Part shown: one piece after another, positions 27,536 to 35,529 of the stretch
Numbering within the stretch: the stretch's first letter is position 1
How the letters are laid out: each line of letters starts with the position of its first letter
Assembly: GCA_012841525.1 (NCBI GenBank)
Contig: DUUO01000081.1
Span: 1-38,483, forward strand
Origin: Clostridiales bacterium
Lineage (GTDB): Bacteria > Bacillota > Clostridia > Christensenellales > DTU072
Direction: 5' to 3'
DNA: 38,483 nt
The notes under the pieces: generated by a model
What the model was told of the DNA's origin: nothing
Database searches by the model: none
Seen by the model: the letters and a program-made list of their open reading frames with translations, nothing else
Position numbers and translations under genes: made by a program

Positions 27536-28816
27536 ATGGAATATTCTATTCAAAAATTAGAAAAATCAGTTATCGAAATTGCAATTAAAGCTGATAAAGA
27601 TGATTGGAATGAATGTATTATGGAAGCGTATAAAAAAACAAAGTCACGCTATAAAGTTCAAGGATTTAGACCTGGCAAAGTGCCTTTTGATGTAATTGTT
27701 AATAGATATGGAATTGAAGCATTTTATGAAGATGCTTTAGATCATGGAATTAATAAGTATTATCGTGAAATTGTTGATAAAGATAAATTAGATGTTGTCT
27801 CTTCTCCAGAAGTAGAGGTGCAAAATGTTGATGAGGAAGGCTTTAATGTTGTAATTAAAGTGGAAGTTTATCCTAGCATTGAAGTTAAAGGATATAAAGG
27901 ACTAACTTTCAAAAAAATAAAACCTAATTATAGCAAAAAAATATTGGATGAAGAGTTAAAGAGAATTCAAGAAAGCAACATAATTTGGAAAGATGTTGAT
28001 AGAGCAGCAAAGGATGGCGATAAATTAACTTTAGATTACAGTGGTGAGATAGATGGAGTTAAATTTGATGGTGGTACTGCCGAAAATCAACAATTAGAAC
28101 TTGGTAGCAACACATTTATACCAGGCTTTGAAGAACAATTGATTGGTGTAAAGAAAGATGAAGAAAAAGATGTAAAAGTTACTTTCCCAGAAGAATATCA
28201 TGCAAAAGAATTAGCAGGGAAGGAGGCAGTTTTTAAATGTAAAGTTCATGTAGTTGCAGAAAAAATAATTCCTGAATTAAACGATGAATTTGTAAAAGAT
28301 CTTGGTGAATTTAAAACTTTAGATGAATACAAAAAGCACTTAGAGAAAGAATTAAAAGCACATGCCACAGAAGAAGCAAAATATAAAGAAGAAGACGAAA
28401 TGATAAAAGAAATTGTTAATAATAATGAATTTGATATACCACAAGGCTTAATTGATGAAGAAAGCGATAGATATATCAACGATATTGCTGCAAGATATAA
28501 AGCAATGGGTATTAGTTTAGACGATTTTCTAAAATATACAGGCAAAACAATGGAAGACTTTTATAATGATTTTGCTGAACAATCTAAAAATACAGTTAAA
28601 ACGAGAATTGTTTTAGAGGCAATTATTGCAAAAGAAAATTTAACTGTTGAAAAAGAAGATTTTGATAAAGAATTAGAAGAAATAGCAAAACAATCGCAAA
28701 AAGATATTGAAGAATTAAAAAAGAATGTAAGTAGCGAAGTTTTTGCAAGCATTATGAACAAAGTCTTAATTGATAAATTGATGGCATTTTTAAGGAAAGA
28801 AAACACATTTGAGTAA
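27536..28816 (+). CDS. tig: Trigger factor, ribosome-associated chaperone
   Basis: The first chaperone to meet nascent chains at the ribosome exit; also a prolyl isomerase. The 426-residue protein has the N-terminal ribosome-binding domain with the signature GFRPGKVP (43-50), a FKBP-type domain (about 148-235, with GDKLTLDYSGEIDGVKFDGG and the LGSNTFIPGFEEQL stretch) and a helical C-terminal domain rich in Lys and Glu. The start is ATG 27536. An in-frame ATG at 27518 includes the GGAGG (27520-27524) that serves as the ribosome binding site, so it is rejected, and family members begin close to this residue. It precedes clpP and clpX, a common Bacillota order. Confidence 0.98.
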   Translation: MEYSIQKLEKSVIEIAIKADKDDWNECIMEAYKKTKSRYKVQGFRPGKVPFDVIVNRYGIEAFYEDALDHGINKYYREIVDKDKLDVVSSPEVEVQNVDEEGFNVVIKVEVYPSIEVKGYKGLTFKKIKPNYSKKILDEELKRIQESNIIWKDVDRAAKDGDKLTLDYSGEIDGVKFDGGTAENQQLELGSNTFIPGFEEQLIGVKKDEEKDVKVTFPEEYHAKELAGKEAVFKCKVHVVAEKIIPELNDEFVKDLGEFKTLDEYKKHLEKELKAHATEEAKYKEEDEMIKEIVNNNEFDIPQGLIDEESDRYINDIAARYKAMGISLDDFLKYTGKTMEDFYNDFAEQSKNTVKTRIVLEAIIAKENLTVEKEDFDKELEEIAKQSQKDIEELKKNVSSEVFASIMNKVLIDKLMAFLRKENTFE

Positions 28817-28884
28817 AATAAAATTTTAATAATAAATTTATTGTGTGTTTTTGATAAATTTAAAATGTAAAAAAGGCATTATTT

Positions 28885-28912
28885 TTGTAAATTTTGCTTT
28901 TTATGCTATAAT
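28885..28912 (+). promoter_or_regulatory. Promoter of clpP
   Basis: -35 TTGTAA (28885-28890), a 16-base spacer and a perfect -10 TATAAT (28907-28912) with the extended TGC (28904-28906). The expected start is near 28919, so the leader to the ATG at 29002 is about 83 bases. Confidence 0.8.
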
Positions 28913-28957
28913 TATAGTAGGATTTATTGAAATAAATTAAACTATTATTTGAAATTG

Positions 28958-28977
28958 TAACCTTGTTTCAAAGGTTA
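28958..28977 (+). promoter_or_regulatory. 20-base palindrome in the clpP leader
   Basis: TAACCTT (28958-28964) and AAGGTTA (28971-28977) form a perfect inverted repeat around a 6-base centre. It lies between the promoter and the ribosome binding site (AGAGGA, 28992-28997) of clpP. It does not match the CtsR heptad direct repeat or CIRCE. It could be a repressor operator or an RNA hairpin. Confidence 0.65.
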
Positions 28978-29001
28978 AATATTTGCGACAAAGAGGATAA
29001 T

Positions 29002-29628
29002 ATGGAAAATAAAAATTATATGCCAATACCAACAATTATTGAACAAACTAATAGAGGTGCAACTGCGTATGACCTCTATTCTAGACTACTAGAAGATAGA
29101 ATAGTTTTTATAACTGGGGAAATTGATATCAATACAGCTAATTTAGTAATTGGTCAGTTACTCTATCTTGAGACAAAAGATCCTAACAAAGATATATATT
29201 TGTATATAAACAGTCCTGGTGGATTAGTTTCCGCAGGGCTTGCTATATATGACACTATTAATTATATAAAATGTGATGTATGCACTATTTGTGTAGGTCT
29301 TGCTGCATCTATGGGGGCATTTTTATTGGCTGCTGGAACAAAAGGTAAAAGATTTGCTCTTCCCAATAGTGAAATAATGATTCATCAACCTTTAGGTGGA
29401 ACACAAGGGCAAGCAAGCGACATAGCAATACATGCAGAGCATATTTTAAAGTTAAAAGCAAAGCTAAATAAAATTCTCAGTGAGGTAACAGGGCAAAAGT
29501 TATCAACAATTGAAAAAGACACTGATAGAGATAATTATTTATCTGCGGAAGAGGCTTTGAAATATGGCATAATTGATAAGGTATATGTTACAAGGAAAGA
29601 AAATAAGGATAACAAAGAGACAAAATAG
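29002..29628 (+). CDS. clpP: ClpP, ATP-dependent Clp protease proteolytic subunit
   Basis: The barrel-shaped serine peptidase that degrades proteins unfolded by ClpX and other Clp ATPases. The catalytic triad is Ser103 (GLAASMGAF), His128 (MIHQPLGG) and Asp177 ([12 protein letters not shown]), with the spacing of E. coli ClpP. The INSPGG and oxyanion region are intact. At 208 residues it has the family's usual length. ATG 29002 has AGAGGA 4 bases upstream; an in-frame TTG at 28963 would add an unconserved leader and cover the palindrome, so it is rejected. It is followed after 38 bases by clpX and controlled by its own promoter. Confidence 0.98.
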   Translation: MENKNYMPIPTIIEQTNRGATAYDLYSRLLEDRIVFITGEIDINTANLVIGQLLYLETKDPNKDIYLYINSPGGLVSAGLAIYDTINYIKCDVCTICVGLAASMGAFLLAAGTKGKRFALPNSEIMIHQPLGGTQGQASDIAIHAEHILKLKAKLNKILSEVTGQKLSTIEKDTDRDNYLSAEEALKYGIIDKVYVTRKENKDNKETK

Positions 29629-29666
29629 AAATTTTATTTTGGAATTTGTTTATTTGAGGATAAAAA

Positions 29667-30935
29667 ATGAGTGATAAAAAAGATGATAATTTAGATAATC
29701 TTAAAAAAGATGTTAGATGTTCTTTTTGTGGCACAGAAGAAAATAGTTTTTTAACTTTAATTGGAAGTGTCAATACAGATGCTTTTATTTGTTCAGATTG
29801 TGTTATTAAAATGAATAAGCGTTTACAGCTTGCAAGAGAAAGTGAGCAAAATGCTGATACAAGCATAAATCTTTTATGCCCACAAGAAATAAAAGAAGAA
29901 CTTGATAATTATGTAATTGGTCAAGATGAGGCAAAAAAAGTTCTTTCAGTGGCTGTCTACAATCACTATAAGAGAATTGTTAATAAAATTGATGATGAAA
30001 GCAAATATGCAGATGTTACATTGGAAAAATCAAACATTTTAATGCTTGGGCCAACAGGTTCTGGCAAGACATTACTTGCAAAAACATTAGCAAAGATTTT
30101 AAATGTTCCAATAGCAATTGCTGATGCAACAACATTAACAGAGGCAGGTTATGTAGGTGAAGATGTCGAAAATATTTTACTTAAATTGATCCAAGTTGCA
30201 GATGGAGATATAAAGAGAGCAGAAAAAGGTATTATTTATATTGATGAAATAGATAAAATTTGCAGAAAAACAGAAAATGTAAGTGTTACTAGAGATGTAT
30301 CTGGTGAAGGTGTTCAACAAGCACTTCTAAAAATATTAGAAGGAACATTAGCAAATGTTCCACCTCAAGGGGGAAGAAAACATCCATCTGAACAAATGCT
30401 TCAAATAGATACGACAAATATTTTATTTATTGTAGGTGGAGCTTTTGTGGGGCTTGAAAAAATTGTTAGCTCTAGAGTTGATACATCAACAATTGGTTTT
30501 AGTTCCAAGTTACATGATTCTGAAAAAAATTATACTGAAGTTATTAAAGATTTACGGCCAGATGATTTAATTAAATATGGTTTAATTCCAGAATTTGTTG
30601 GAAGAGTTCCAGTAGTAACTGTATTAGATCCATTATATGAAGACGATTTAGTTAGAATTATGAAAGAACCTAAAAATGCTTTAGTTGAACAGTACAAAAA
30701 ATTGTTTTATATAGATGATGTGGAGTTAGAATTTGAAGAAGATGCTATTTTAGAGATAGCAAAACAAACCATTGCATTAAAAACAGGAGCAAGAGGTCTT
30801 AGAACGATAATGGAAAATGCTATTATTGGCTTGATGTATGATATTCCTAGTGATAAAACAATTAAAAAAGTCATTGTAACTAAAGACGTTATATCTAATA
30901 AAAAGGAGCCTATTATATTAAAACAGGCGGTATAA
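29667..30935 (+). CDS. clpX: ClpX, AAA+ unfoldase of the Clp protease
   Basis: Hexameric ATPase that recognises, unfolds and feeds substrates to ClpP. The N-terminal zinc domain has CSFCG and CSDC (about residues 16-54). The AAA+ module carries Walker A GPTGSGKT (128-135) and Walker B IIYIDEID (Asp193, Glu194). The [16 protein letters not shown] sensor region, the [11 protein letters not shown] region and the C-terminal small domain with [15 protein letters not shown] are present. The 422 residues fit the family. The ATG is preceded by GAGGA. Encoded right after clpP, its partner. Confidence 0.99.
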   Translation: MSDKKDDNLDNLKKDVRCSFCGTEENSFLTLIGSVNTDAFICSDCVIKMNKRLQLARESEQNADTSINLLCPQEIKEELDNYVIGQDEAKKVLSVAVYNHYKRIVNKIDDESKYADVTLEKSNILMLGPTGSGKTLLAKTLAKILNVPIAIADATTLTEAGYVGEDVENILLKLIQVADGDIKRAEKGIIYIDEIDKICRKTENVSVTRDVSGEGVQQALLKILEGTLANVPPQGGRKHPSEQMLQIDTTNILFIVGGAFVGLEKIVSSRVDTSTIGFSSKLHDSEKNYTEVIKDLRPDDLIKYGLIPEFVGRVPVVTVLDPLYEDDLVRIMKEPKNALVEQYKKLFYIDDVELEFEEDAILEIAKQTIALKTGARGLRTIMENAIIGLMYDIPSDKTIKKVIVTKDVISNKKEPIILKQAV

Positions 30936-30965
30936 TTAAAACATGAGATATATTCAGTAAATATT

Positions 30966-30996
30966 AACTGCATTTGTTACTTATAATGCAGTTTTT
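30966..30996 (+). terminator. Rho-independent terminator after clpX
   Basis: AACTGCAT (30966-30973) pairs with ATGCAGTT (30986-30993) around a 12-base loop, and the stem runs into TTTTT (30992-30996). It would end the tig/clpP-clpX transcript; partial read-through into engB is possible because no clear engB promoter is seen. Confidence 0.7.
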
Positions 30997-31025
30997 AATT
31001 TATTAAACGATAAAAGGGAGAACAA

Positions 31026-31613
31026 ATGAAAATTACCAATGCTAAATTTGAAACTTCAGCAGGTAACATTTCTCAAATTAAGCAAACAAACATTCCAGAG
31101 ATTGCTTTTGTTGGCAAATCTAATGTTGGCAAATCAACATTAATTAATTATATTGTAAATCAAAAAAACTTGGCTAAAACATCAAAAGAGCCAGGCAAAA
31201 CGAGATTAGTAAATTATTTTGAATTAAATAATGGTCAGTTTTATTTTGTAGATTTACCAGGTTATGGTTTTGCAAAGGTTTCATTAAAAGAAAAAGAAAA
31301 GTGGTCATATTTAATAGAATCATATTTTGAAAAAACACTCTCTTTAGTAATGGTTTTTGTTTTGATTGATTCAAGAAGAACTCCCTCCGAAGAAGATATT
31401 ATGATGGTTGACTACCTATATGCTCACAATATTCCTTTTTCTGTTATTGCAACCAAAGCTGATAAAATAACTCGCTCACAAATGAACACAAGTAAAAAAA
31501 CAATTGCTGCAGCACTTGGCGTAGGTGTTGAAGATGTTATATTAGTATCGTCGTTTAAAAAAACTGGAAAAGAAGAAGTTTTAAGCATTATAAAAAGGGC
31601 TGTCCAAATATAA
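31026..31613 (+). CDS. engB: EngB/YsxC, ribosome biogenesis GTPase
   Basis: A small GTPase needed for 50S subunit assembly (YsxC in Bacillus, YihA in E. coli). The 195-residue protein has Walker A GKSNVGKST (30-38), the G2 region around SKEPGKTR, G3 DLPGYGFA and G4 TKAD, in the usual spacing. The start is set by AAGGGAG just upstream. In many Bacillota it lies after lon; here it follows clpX directly and lon is absent. It comes after a terminator-like hairpin. Confidence 0.97.
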   Translation: MKITNAKFETSAGNISQIKQTNIPEIAFVGKSNVGKSTLINYIVNQKNLAKTSKEPGKTRLVNYFELNNGQFYFVDLPGYGFAKVSLKEKEKWSYLIESYFEKTLSLVMVFVLIDSRRTPSEEDIMMVDYLYAHNIPFSVIATKADKITRSQMNTSKKTIAAALGVGVEDVILVSSFKKTGKEEVLSIIKRAVQI

Positions 31614-31729
31614 AAATTTTTGATAATAAACAAAAAAGTGATGTTTTAAATTACAAAAAGCGATATTTTGAATTAAAATAAACACAGGGATTAGAAGAAA
31701 TTATTGCTTTTTATAATGAAGGAAAAATT

Positions 31730-32440
31730 ATGAGAGTATTTGCCATAAGTGATTTACATATATCATCAAATCAAGAAAAGCCAATGGATATATTTGGTGA
31801 TAATTGGAAAGATCATTTGTTGAAAATAGAAAAAAATTGGCTATCAAAGATTTTGCCTGATGATGTTGTTTTAATTCCAGGCGATATATCTTGGGCTAAA
31901 AGCTTAGAGGATGCAAAAATTGATTTAATGTTTTTTGATAAATTGCCAGGAAAAAAAATAATTATTAAAGGCAATCACGACTATTGGTGGAATTCTTATG
32001 CAAAAGTTAAGTCTATTTTGCCTAGCGGGATGTTTGCTATTCAAAACAATGCAATTAAAATTGAAAATAAAATTTTTTGCGGAACTAGGGGATGGCAGGT
32101 TCCCGAGGTAGGTGAAAAATTATCTGAAAACGATGAGAAAATATTAAAAAGAGAAGAAATAAGACTAGAATTAAGTTTATCAAAAGCTGCAAAACTGCGT
32201 GAACAAGAAGAAAAAATTTTTGTATTAATGCATTATCCACCATTCAATTCTATACGCCAGTCATCTAAATTTACATCATTATTGAAAAAATATGAAGTTT
32301 ATGCAGTGGTTTATGGCCATTTGCATGGTACTGTTAGTTTAACAAATCAAGTAATAAAAAAAGATGAAATATCATATTTTTTAGTTTCAACTGATATGAT
32401 AAATCATGATCCAGTTTTGATTGATAATTGTTTATTGTAG
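31730..32440 (+). CDS. Calcineurin-like metallophosphoesterase
   Basis: A cytoplasmic two-metal phosphoesterase of 236 residues. The family's metal-binding motifs occur in order: D-x-H (Asp8, His10 in AISDLHIS), GDISWA, GNHDYWW, HYPPF and GHLHG. Close family members in Bacillota are annotated only as metallophosphoesterase or predicted phosphohydrolase; the substrate is not known. There is no signal peptide. The ribosome binding site (GAAGGAA) is near the ATG. It lies between engB and the division cluster with 116 and 253 bases of non-coding DNA on either side. Confidence 0.9.
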   Translation: MRVFAISDLHISSNQEKPMDIFGDNWKDHLLKIEKNWLSKILPDDVVLIPGDISWAKSLEDAKIDLMFFDKLPGKKIIIKGNHDYWWNSYAKVKSILPSGMFAIQNNAIKIENKIFCGTRGWQVPEVGEKLSENDEKILKREEIRLELSLSKAAKLREQEEKIFVLMHYPPFNSIRQSSKFTSLLKKYEVYAVVYGHLHGTVSLTNQVIKKDEISYFLVSTDMINHDPVLIDNCLL

Positions 32441-32632
32441 GGATTTCTAACCACAGATATTTTTAATTGTTTTATATTTTAAGATGTTTTCATATTAGTT
32501 CAATTTAAGTAAGTTTATTGTCTCATTAACATAAAGAACATTTGTTTTTTTGAAATTAAATATTTTTTAATTTTGTTTTTTTTTGTTTTTTAAATAATTT
32601 TTTTTATATTTTAAATGCCTAAAATTGTTTTA

Positions 32633-32646
32633 GTGGTTGAAAGTGG
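32633..32646 (+). promoter_or_regulatory. Candidate MraZ binding repeats
   Basis: Two GTGG units, at 32633-32636 and 32643-32646, are exactly 10 bases apart, as in the helically phased GTGG/TGGG-type repeats that MraZ binds before its own gene. They flank and overlap the -35 box. Only two clear units are seen. Confidence 0.55.
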
Positions 32647-32665
32647 AAAATTTTTATAGTAGAAT
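32637..32665 (+). promoter_or_regulatory. Promoter of the mraZ division cluster
   Basis: -35 TTGAAA (32637-32642), 17 bases, -10 TAGAAT (32660-32665). The mraZ ribosome binding site GGAGG (32681-32685) lies 8 bases before the GTG start. Confidence 0.8.
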
Positions 32666-32693
32666 AGGATTATAAATATGGGAGGAATGAATA

Positions 32694-33125
32694 GTGATAT
32701 TTTTTGGGGAGTATTATATTCAATTAGATGACAAGAATAGAATGCGAATTCCATCTAAACTTCGTTCACTTATTGGTGAAAAATTTTACATTTCAAATGG
32801 AAGCGATGGCTGTTTATTTGTCATGGATAAAGAAAGTTTTGAACATTATGCTCGAAAACTTGAAGCAACGACAAAAATATCTAATTCTGCCCAGCAAAAG
32901 GCCGTTCGTCAAATTATGGCATCTGTTGATGAACCAACTGAAGATTCTCAAGGGCGATTTGTTCTTGCACCAAAATTAAGAAAACACGCTGGTATTACAA
33001 AAAAAATGGTTTTCATTGGAGTAAACAAGAGAATGGAAATTTGGTCAGAAGAAAATTATAAAGCTATGATGGAAAACGAAAGCAATAATTTCGATGACGC
33101 TTTTTCAACTTTAGAAGAGATATAG
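32694..33125 (+). CDS. mraZ: MraZ, transcriptional regulator of the division cluster
   Basis: A ring-forming DNA-binding protein of the AbrB-like fold that controls its own dcw operon. The 143-residue protein has both repeats with the DXXXR signature: LDDKNRMRIPSKLR (about 11-24) and DSQGRFVLAPKLR (about 82-94). The start is GTG at 32694 with GGAGG 8 bases upstream. The ATG at 32687 is out of frame with the protein. It is the first gene of the cluster and is followed by rsmH after 9 bases. Confidence 0.97.
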   Translation: MIFFGEYYIQLDDKNRMRIPSKLRSLIGEKFYISNGSDGCLFVMDKESFEHYARKLEATTKISNSAQQKAVRQIMASVDEPTEDSQGRFVLAPKLRKHAGITKKMVFIGVNKRMEIWSEENYKAMMENESNNFDDAFSTLEEI

Positions 33126-33134
33126 AGGCATAAA

Positions 33135-34067
33135 ATGTCAAGTTATCATACTCCTGTTTTGCTAAATGAAGTTATTTCTGGCTTAAATATAAAAAGTAAT
33201 GGGATTTATGTTGATGGCACAGTAGGTGGTGGTGGACATAGTCGAGAAATATTTAAACTTTTAGATAAAAATGGCTTGTTGATTTGCAATGATATTGATA
33301 TTGAAGCCATAGAAGAAGCGAAAAGAGAAATACCAAGCAGTAAAAATATTATCTATATAAATGATAATTATAAAAACCTTGTATCTAACTTACATAACTT
33401 AAATATTGAAAAAGTAGATGGCGTATTGTTAGATCTTGGAGTGTCTTCTCATCAAATTGATGATGCAGCAAGAGGTTTTAGTTACATGATAGATGCACCT
33501 TTGGATATGAGAATGTCCAAAGATACTGATATAACAGCCTATGATGTTGTCAATGGTTATTCATATGAAGAATTAGTTGAAATACTTTTTTCTTATGGAG
33601 AGGAAAAATATTCAAGATTTATAGCAAAGCAAATAATAAAAAGCAGAGAAATAAATCCAATAAAAACAACCACTGAATTAGCAGATATTACAAAAAAAGC
33701 ATATCAAATAAAAAACAATTATGGTTCTGGTCATCCTGCTAAAAAGACATTTCAAGCTATAAGAATTGAAGTTAATAAAGAGTTAGAAAAACTATCCGAA
33801 TGTATTGTGAGTTTGACAAGATTATTAAAAAGGGGAGGACGGATATGCATTATTTCTTTCCACTCACTAGAAGATAGAATAGTTAAACAAACATTTGTTG
33901 AATTAGAAAAAAGTTGTATATGTGATAAGATGAGTCCAATTTGCACTTGCAACAAAAAAAGTGAAATAGAAATTTTAACAAAAAAACCACTTACTGCAAG
34001 TGCGAAAGAAATAGAAAACAACAGTAGATCAAAAAGCGCAAAATTAAGAATTGCACAAAAAAAATAA
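33135..34067 (+). CDS. rsmH: RsmH (MraW), 16S rRNA C1402 N4-methyltransferase
   Basis: Methylates N4 of C1402 in the 16S rRNA decoding site using S-adenosylmethionine. The 310-residue protein opens with the family signature YHTPVLLNEVI and has the SAM motif VDGTVGGGGHS (about 28-38), DGVLLDLGVSSHQID and the C-terminal IISFHSLEDRIVK. Cys residues near the C-terminus (CICDKMSPICTC) fit the family's small-Cys region. The ribosome binding site is GAGG. Located between mraZ and the ftsL-position gene, as usual in Bacillota. Confidence 0.98.
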   Translation: MSSYHTPVLLNEVISGLNIKSNGIYVDGTVGGGGHSREIFKLLDKNGLLICNDIDIEAIEEAKREIPSSKNIIYINDNYKNLVSNLHNLNIEKVDGVLLDLGVSSHQIDDAARGFSYMIDAPLDMRMSKDTDITAYDVVNGYSYEELVEILFSYGEEKYSRFIAKQIIKSREINPIKTTTELADITKKAYQIKNNYGSGHPAKKTFQAIRIEVNKELEKLSECIVSLTRLLKRGGRICIISFHSLEDRIVKQTFVELEKSCICDKMSPICTCNKKSEIEILTKKPLTASAKEIENNSRSKSAKLRIAQKK

Positions 34068-34078
34068 AGGAGAAAAAA

Positions 34079-34678
34079 ATGGTTACATTACGAAGAGATA
34101 TTGCTGCATCTCAAACAAACAGCATATTTGATGTCGGATTTAATGATGACTTAACAGGATATGATCTTTTTATGCAAGAAAAAAGAAAACATGAACAAAA
34201 TGCTATCTCTAATTATTGTGCAGAAGAAAGTGTTTCAGATACAGATAATTTTATTGTAGACAATGAAACAGTAAATAATAATGATGATTTGCATTATCAA
34301 AATTATGAAGAATACATGAATGCTCAAATACATAGAAAAGAACCTGGAAAGCTTTTGTCAGAAGAAGAATTTTATGGCAAAAAACAAACCATTATTAACA
34401 CAAATACGCCAAAAATTAAAAAGAATATTAAAGCAAAAACAAAGGTCAATGCAGCCAAAAAACTTACAAATCAAGGTAAAATTTTTGTTGCAATCTATTT
34501 AATTGTAGTGGCAATAATATCTTGTATTATATTATCTGTAAATACACAAAGAAATGATGTTATGGCAAATGCTTTAGACAATCATGAAGATGTAACTCCT
34601 ATGGCAATAGTTAAAGAAGATAAATCTAATAAGGATAATGTTTTCGATAAATTGTTAGATTCAATAACAAATAAATAG
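34079..34678 (+). CDS. Single-pass membrane protein in the ftsL position
   Basis: Function not recognised by sequence. The 199-residue protein has a long cytoplasmic N-terminal part (1-133), acidic and Asn-rich at first, then basic (KIKKNIKAKTKV region, 111-130). One transmembrane helix (about 134-155) and a short outer tail of about 45 residues follow. Classic FtsL has a short cytoplasmic part and an outer leucine-zipper coiled coil; here the outer part is too short and lacks heptads, so the name rests on position only. AAAGGAG gives a strong ribosome binding site 12 bases after rsmH. It is followed by ftsQ after 7 bases, so it is part of the division operon. Confidence 0.75.
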   Translation: MVTLRRDIAASQTNSIFDVGFNDDLTGYDLFMQEKRKHEQNAISNYCAEESVSDTDNFIVDNETVNNNDDLHYQNYEEYMNAQIHRKEPGKLLSEEEFYGKKQTIINTNTPKIKKNIKAKTKVNAAKKLTNQGKIFVAIYLIVVAIISCIILSVNTQRNDVMANALDNHEDVTPMAIVKEDKSNKDNVFDKLLDSITNK

Positions 34679-34685
34679 TAGTTTC

Positions 34686-35399
34686 ATGAAAAAGAAAATA
34701 GCCGTTTTGTTTATATGTATATTATTAGTTGCACTAGTTAGCGTACTAGGTGGAATTTTTAATGTTAAATCAATTAAAGTCTTGTTGATTGGGAAACAAG
34801 AAGAAGTTTCCCCAGCAGACATAATTGCAGATTCTGAATTGCAACTTGGAGAAAGTATATTAAACATCAATGAAACGACTATTAAAACAAAAGTAAATAG
34901 GGCAAATTCTGATCGTTCTATTGAAATTTATGATATTGAACGAGTTTTTCCTAATAAAATTATTTTAAAAGTGCAGGTACGTAACCCTTTGTTTTTGATA
35001 GAATCAGAAAAAGGAAAAAAATATCTTGCAGATGTTGATTTTCAATTAAATAAAGAAGATAAAGGTGAATCTTTTCAAAAAACATTGATACCGATTACAG
35101 ACTATAAATTAAAAAACAATGTTAACTTTGACAATAAAGTTAACTTTGACAATAAAGAATTAATGACAGTAAAATATGTTACTTTGTCTATGTTAAAGGT
35201 TTGGGATATTGATGCAATAAGAGCAATATTTAATAAAATAGAAATTAAGGATCAAGAAATAACTTTTTTTACTCAATCTGGAGATTCGTTTAAAGTATAT
35301 GTTTTTCAATCTAAAGACCCAACGGACAAAGAAAAGGAAAATATTGATACGAAGTTTAATGATTTTTACAATGCTTACATAGAAAAATATTACAGTTAA
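34686..35399 (+). CDS. ftsQ: FtsQ/DivIB cell division protein
   Basis: A bitopic divisome protein linking the septal ring to wall synthesis. The 237-residue protein has a short N-terminal cytoplasmic tip, one membrane helix (about 4-24), a POTRA-like domain (about 28-100, VKSIKVLLIGKQEEVSP and the DIERVFPNKIILKVQVRNP segment that is typical of FtsQ) and a C-terminal beta domain. An 18-base tandem duplication at 35121-35156 gives two copies of VNFDNK. The ribosome binding site is weak. It lies between the ftsL-position gene and ftsA. Confidence 0.87.
   Translation: MKKKIAVLFICILLVALVSVLGGIFNVKSIKVLLIGKQEEVSPADIIADSELQLGESILNINETTIKTKVNRANSDRSIEIYDIERVFPNKIILKVQVRNPLFLIESEKGKKYLADVDFQLNKEDKGESFQKTLIPITDYKLKNNVNFDNKVNFDNKELMTVKYVTLSMLKVWDIDAIRAIFNKIEIKDQEITFFTQSGDSFKVYVFQSKDPTDKEKENIDTKFNDFYNAYIEKYYS
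35121..35156 (+). repeat. In-frame 18-base tandem duplication inside ftsQ
   Basis: Two identical 18-base copies (35121-35138 and 35139-35156), each encoding V-N-F-D-N-K, so the reading frame is kept. Confidence 0.95.
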
Positions 35400-35476
35400 T
35401 ATTACAAAAAGTATGCAAGCATTATAAAAGTATTTAGCTTAAGAAAAATTGAAAATGTGCAGAGTTTGTGGTTTTA

Positions 35477-35506
35477 TTGACTGCATTACACTATATATAG
35501 TATAAT
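35477..35506 (+). promoter_or_regulatory. Promoter of ftsA-ftsZ
   Basis: -35 TTGACT (35477-35482), 18 bases, and a perfect -10 TATAAT (35501-35506). The start would be near 35512, just before the ftsA ribosome binding site AAAGGA. Confidence 0.8.
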
Positions 35507-35529
35507 TTTAATATTATAAAGGATGTCAT

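Noticed and set aside
28869..28902. Hairpin AAAAAAGGCA with TGCTTTTT after tig as a terminator
   Set aside because: The 16-base loop, G-T pair and overlap with the clpP promoter make it too weak to call.
28963..29001. TTG start for clpP
   Set aside because: It would add an unconserved leader across the palindrome; the ATG at 29002 has its own AGAGGA site.
32728..32979. Second plus-strand frame inside mraZ
   Set aside because: Overlaps mraZ in another frame without a ribosome binding site or recognisable sequence.
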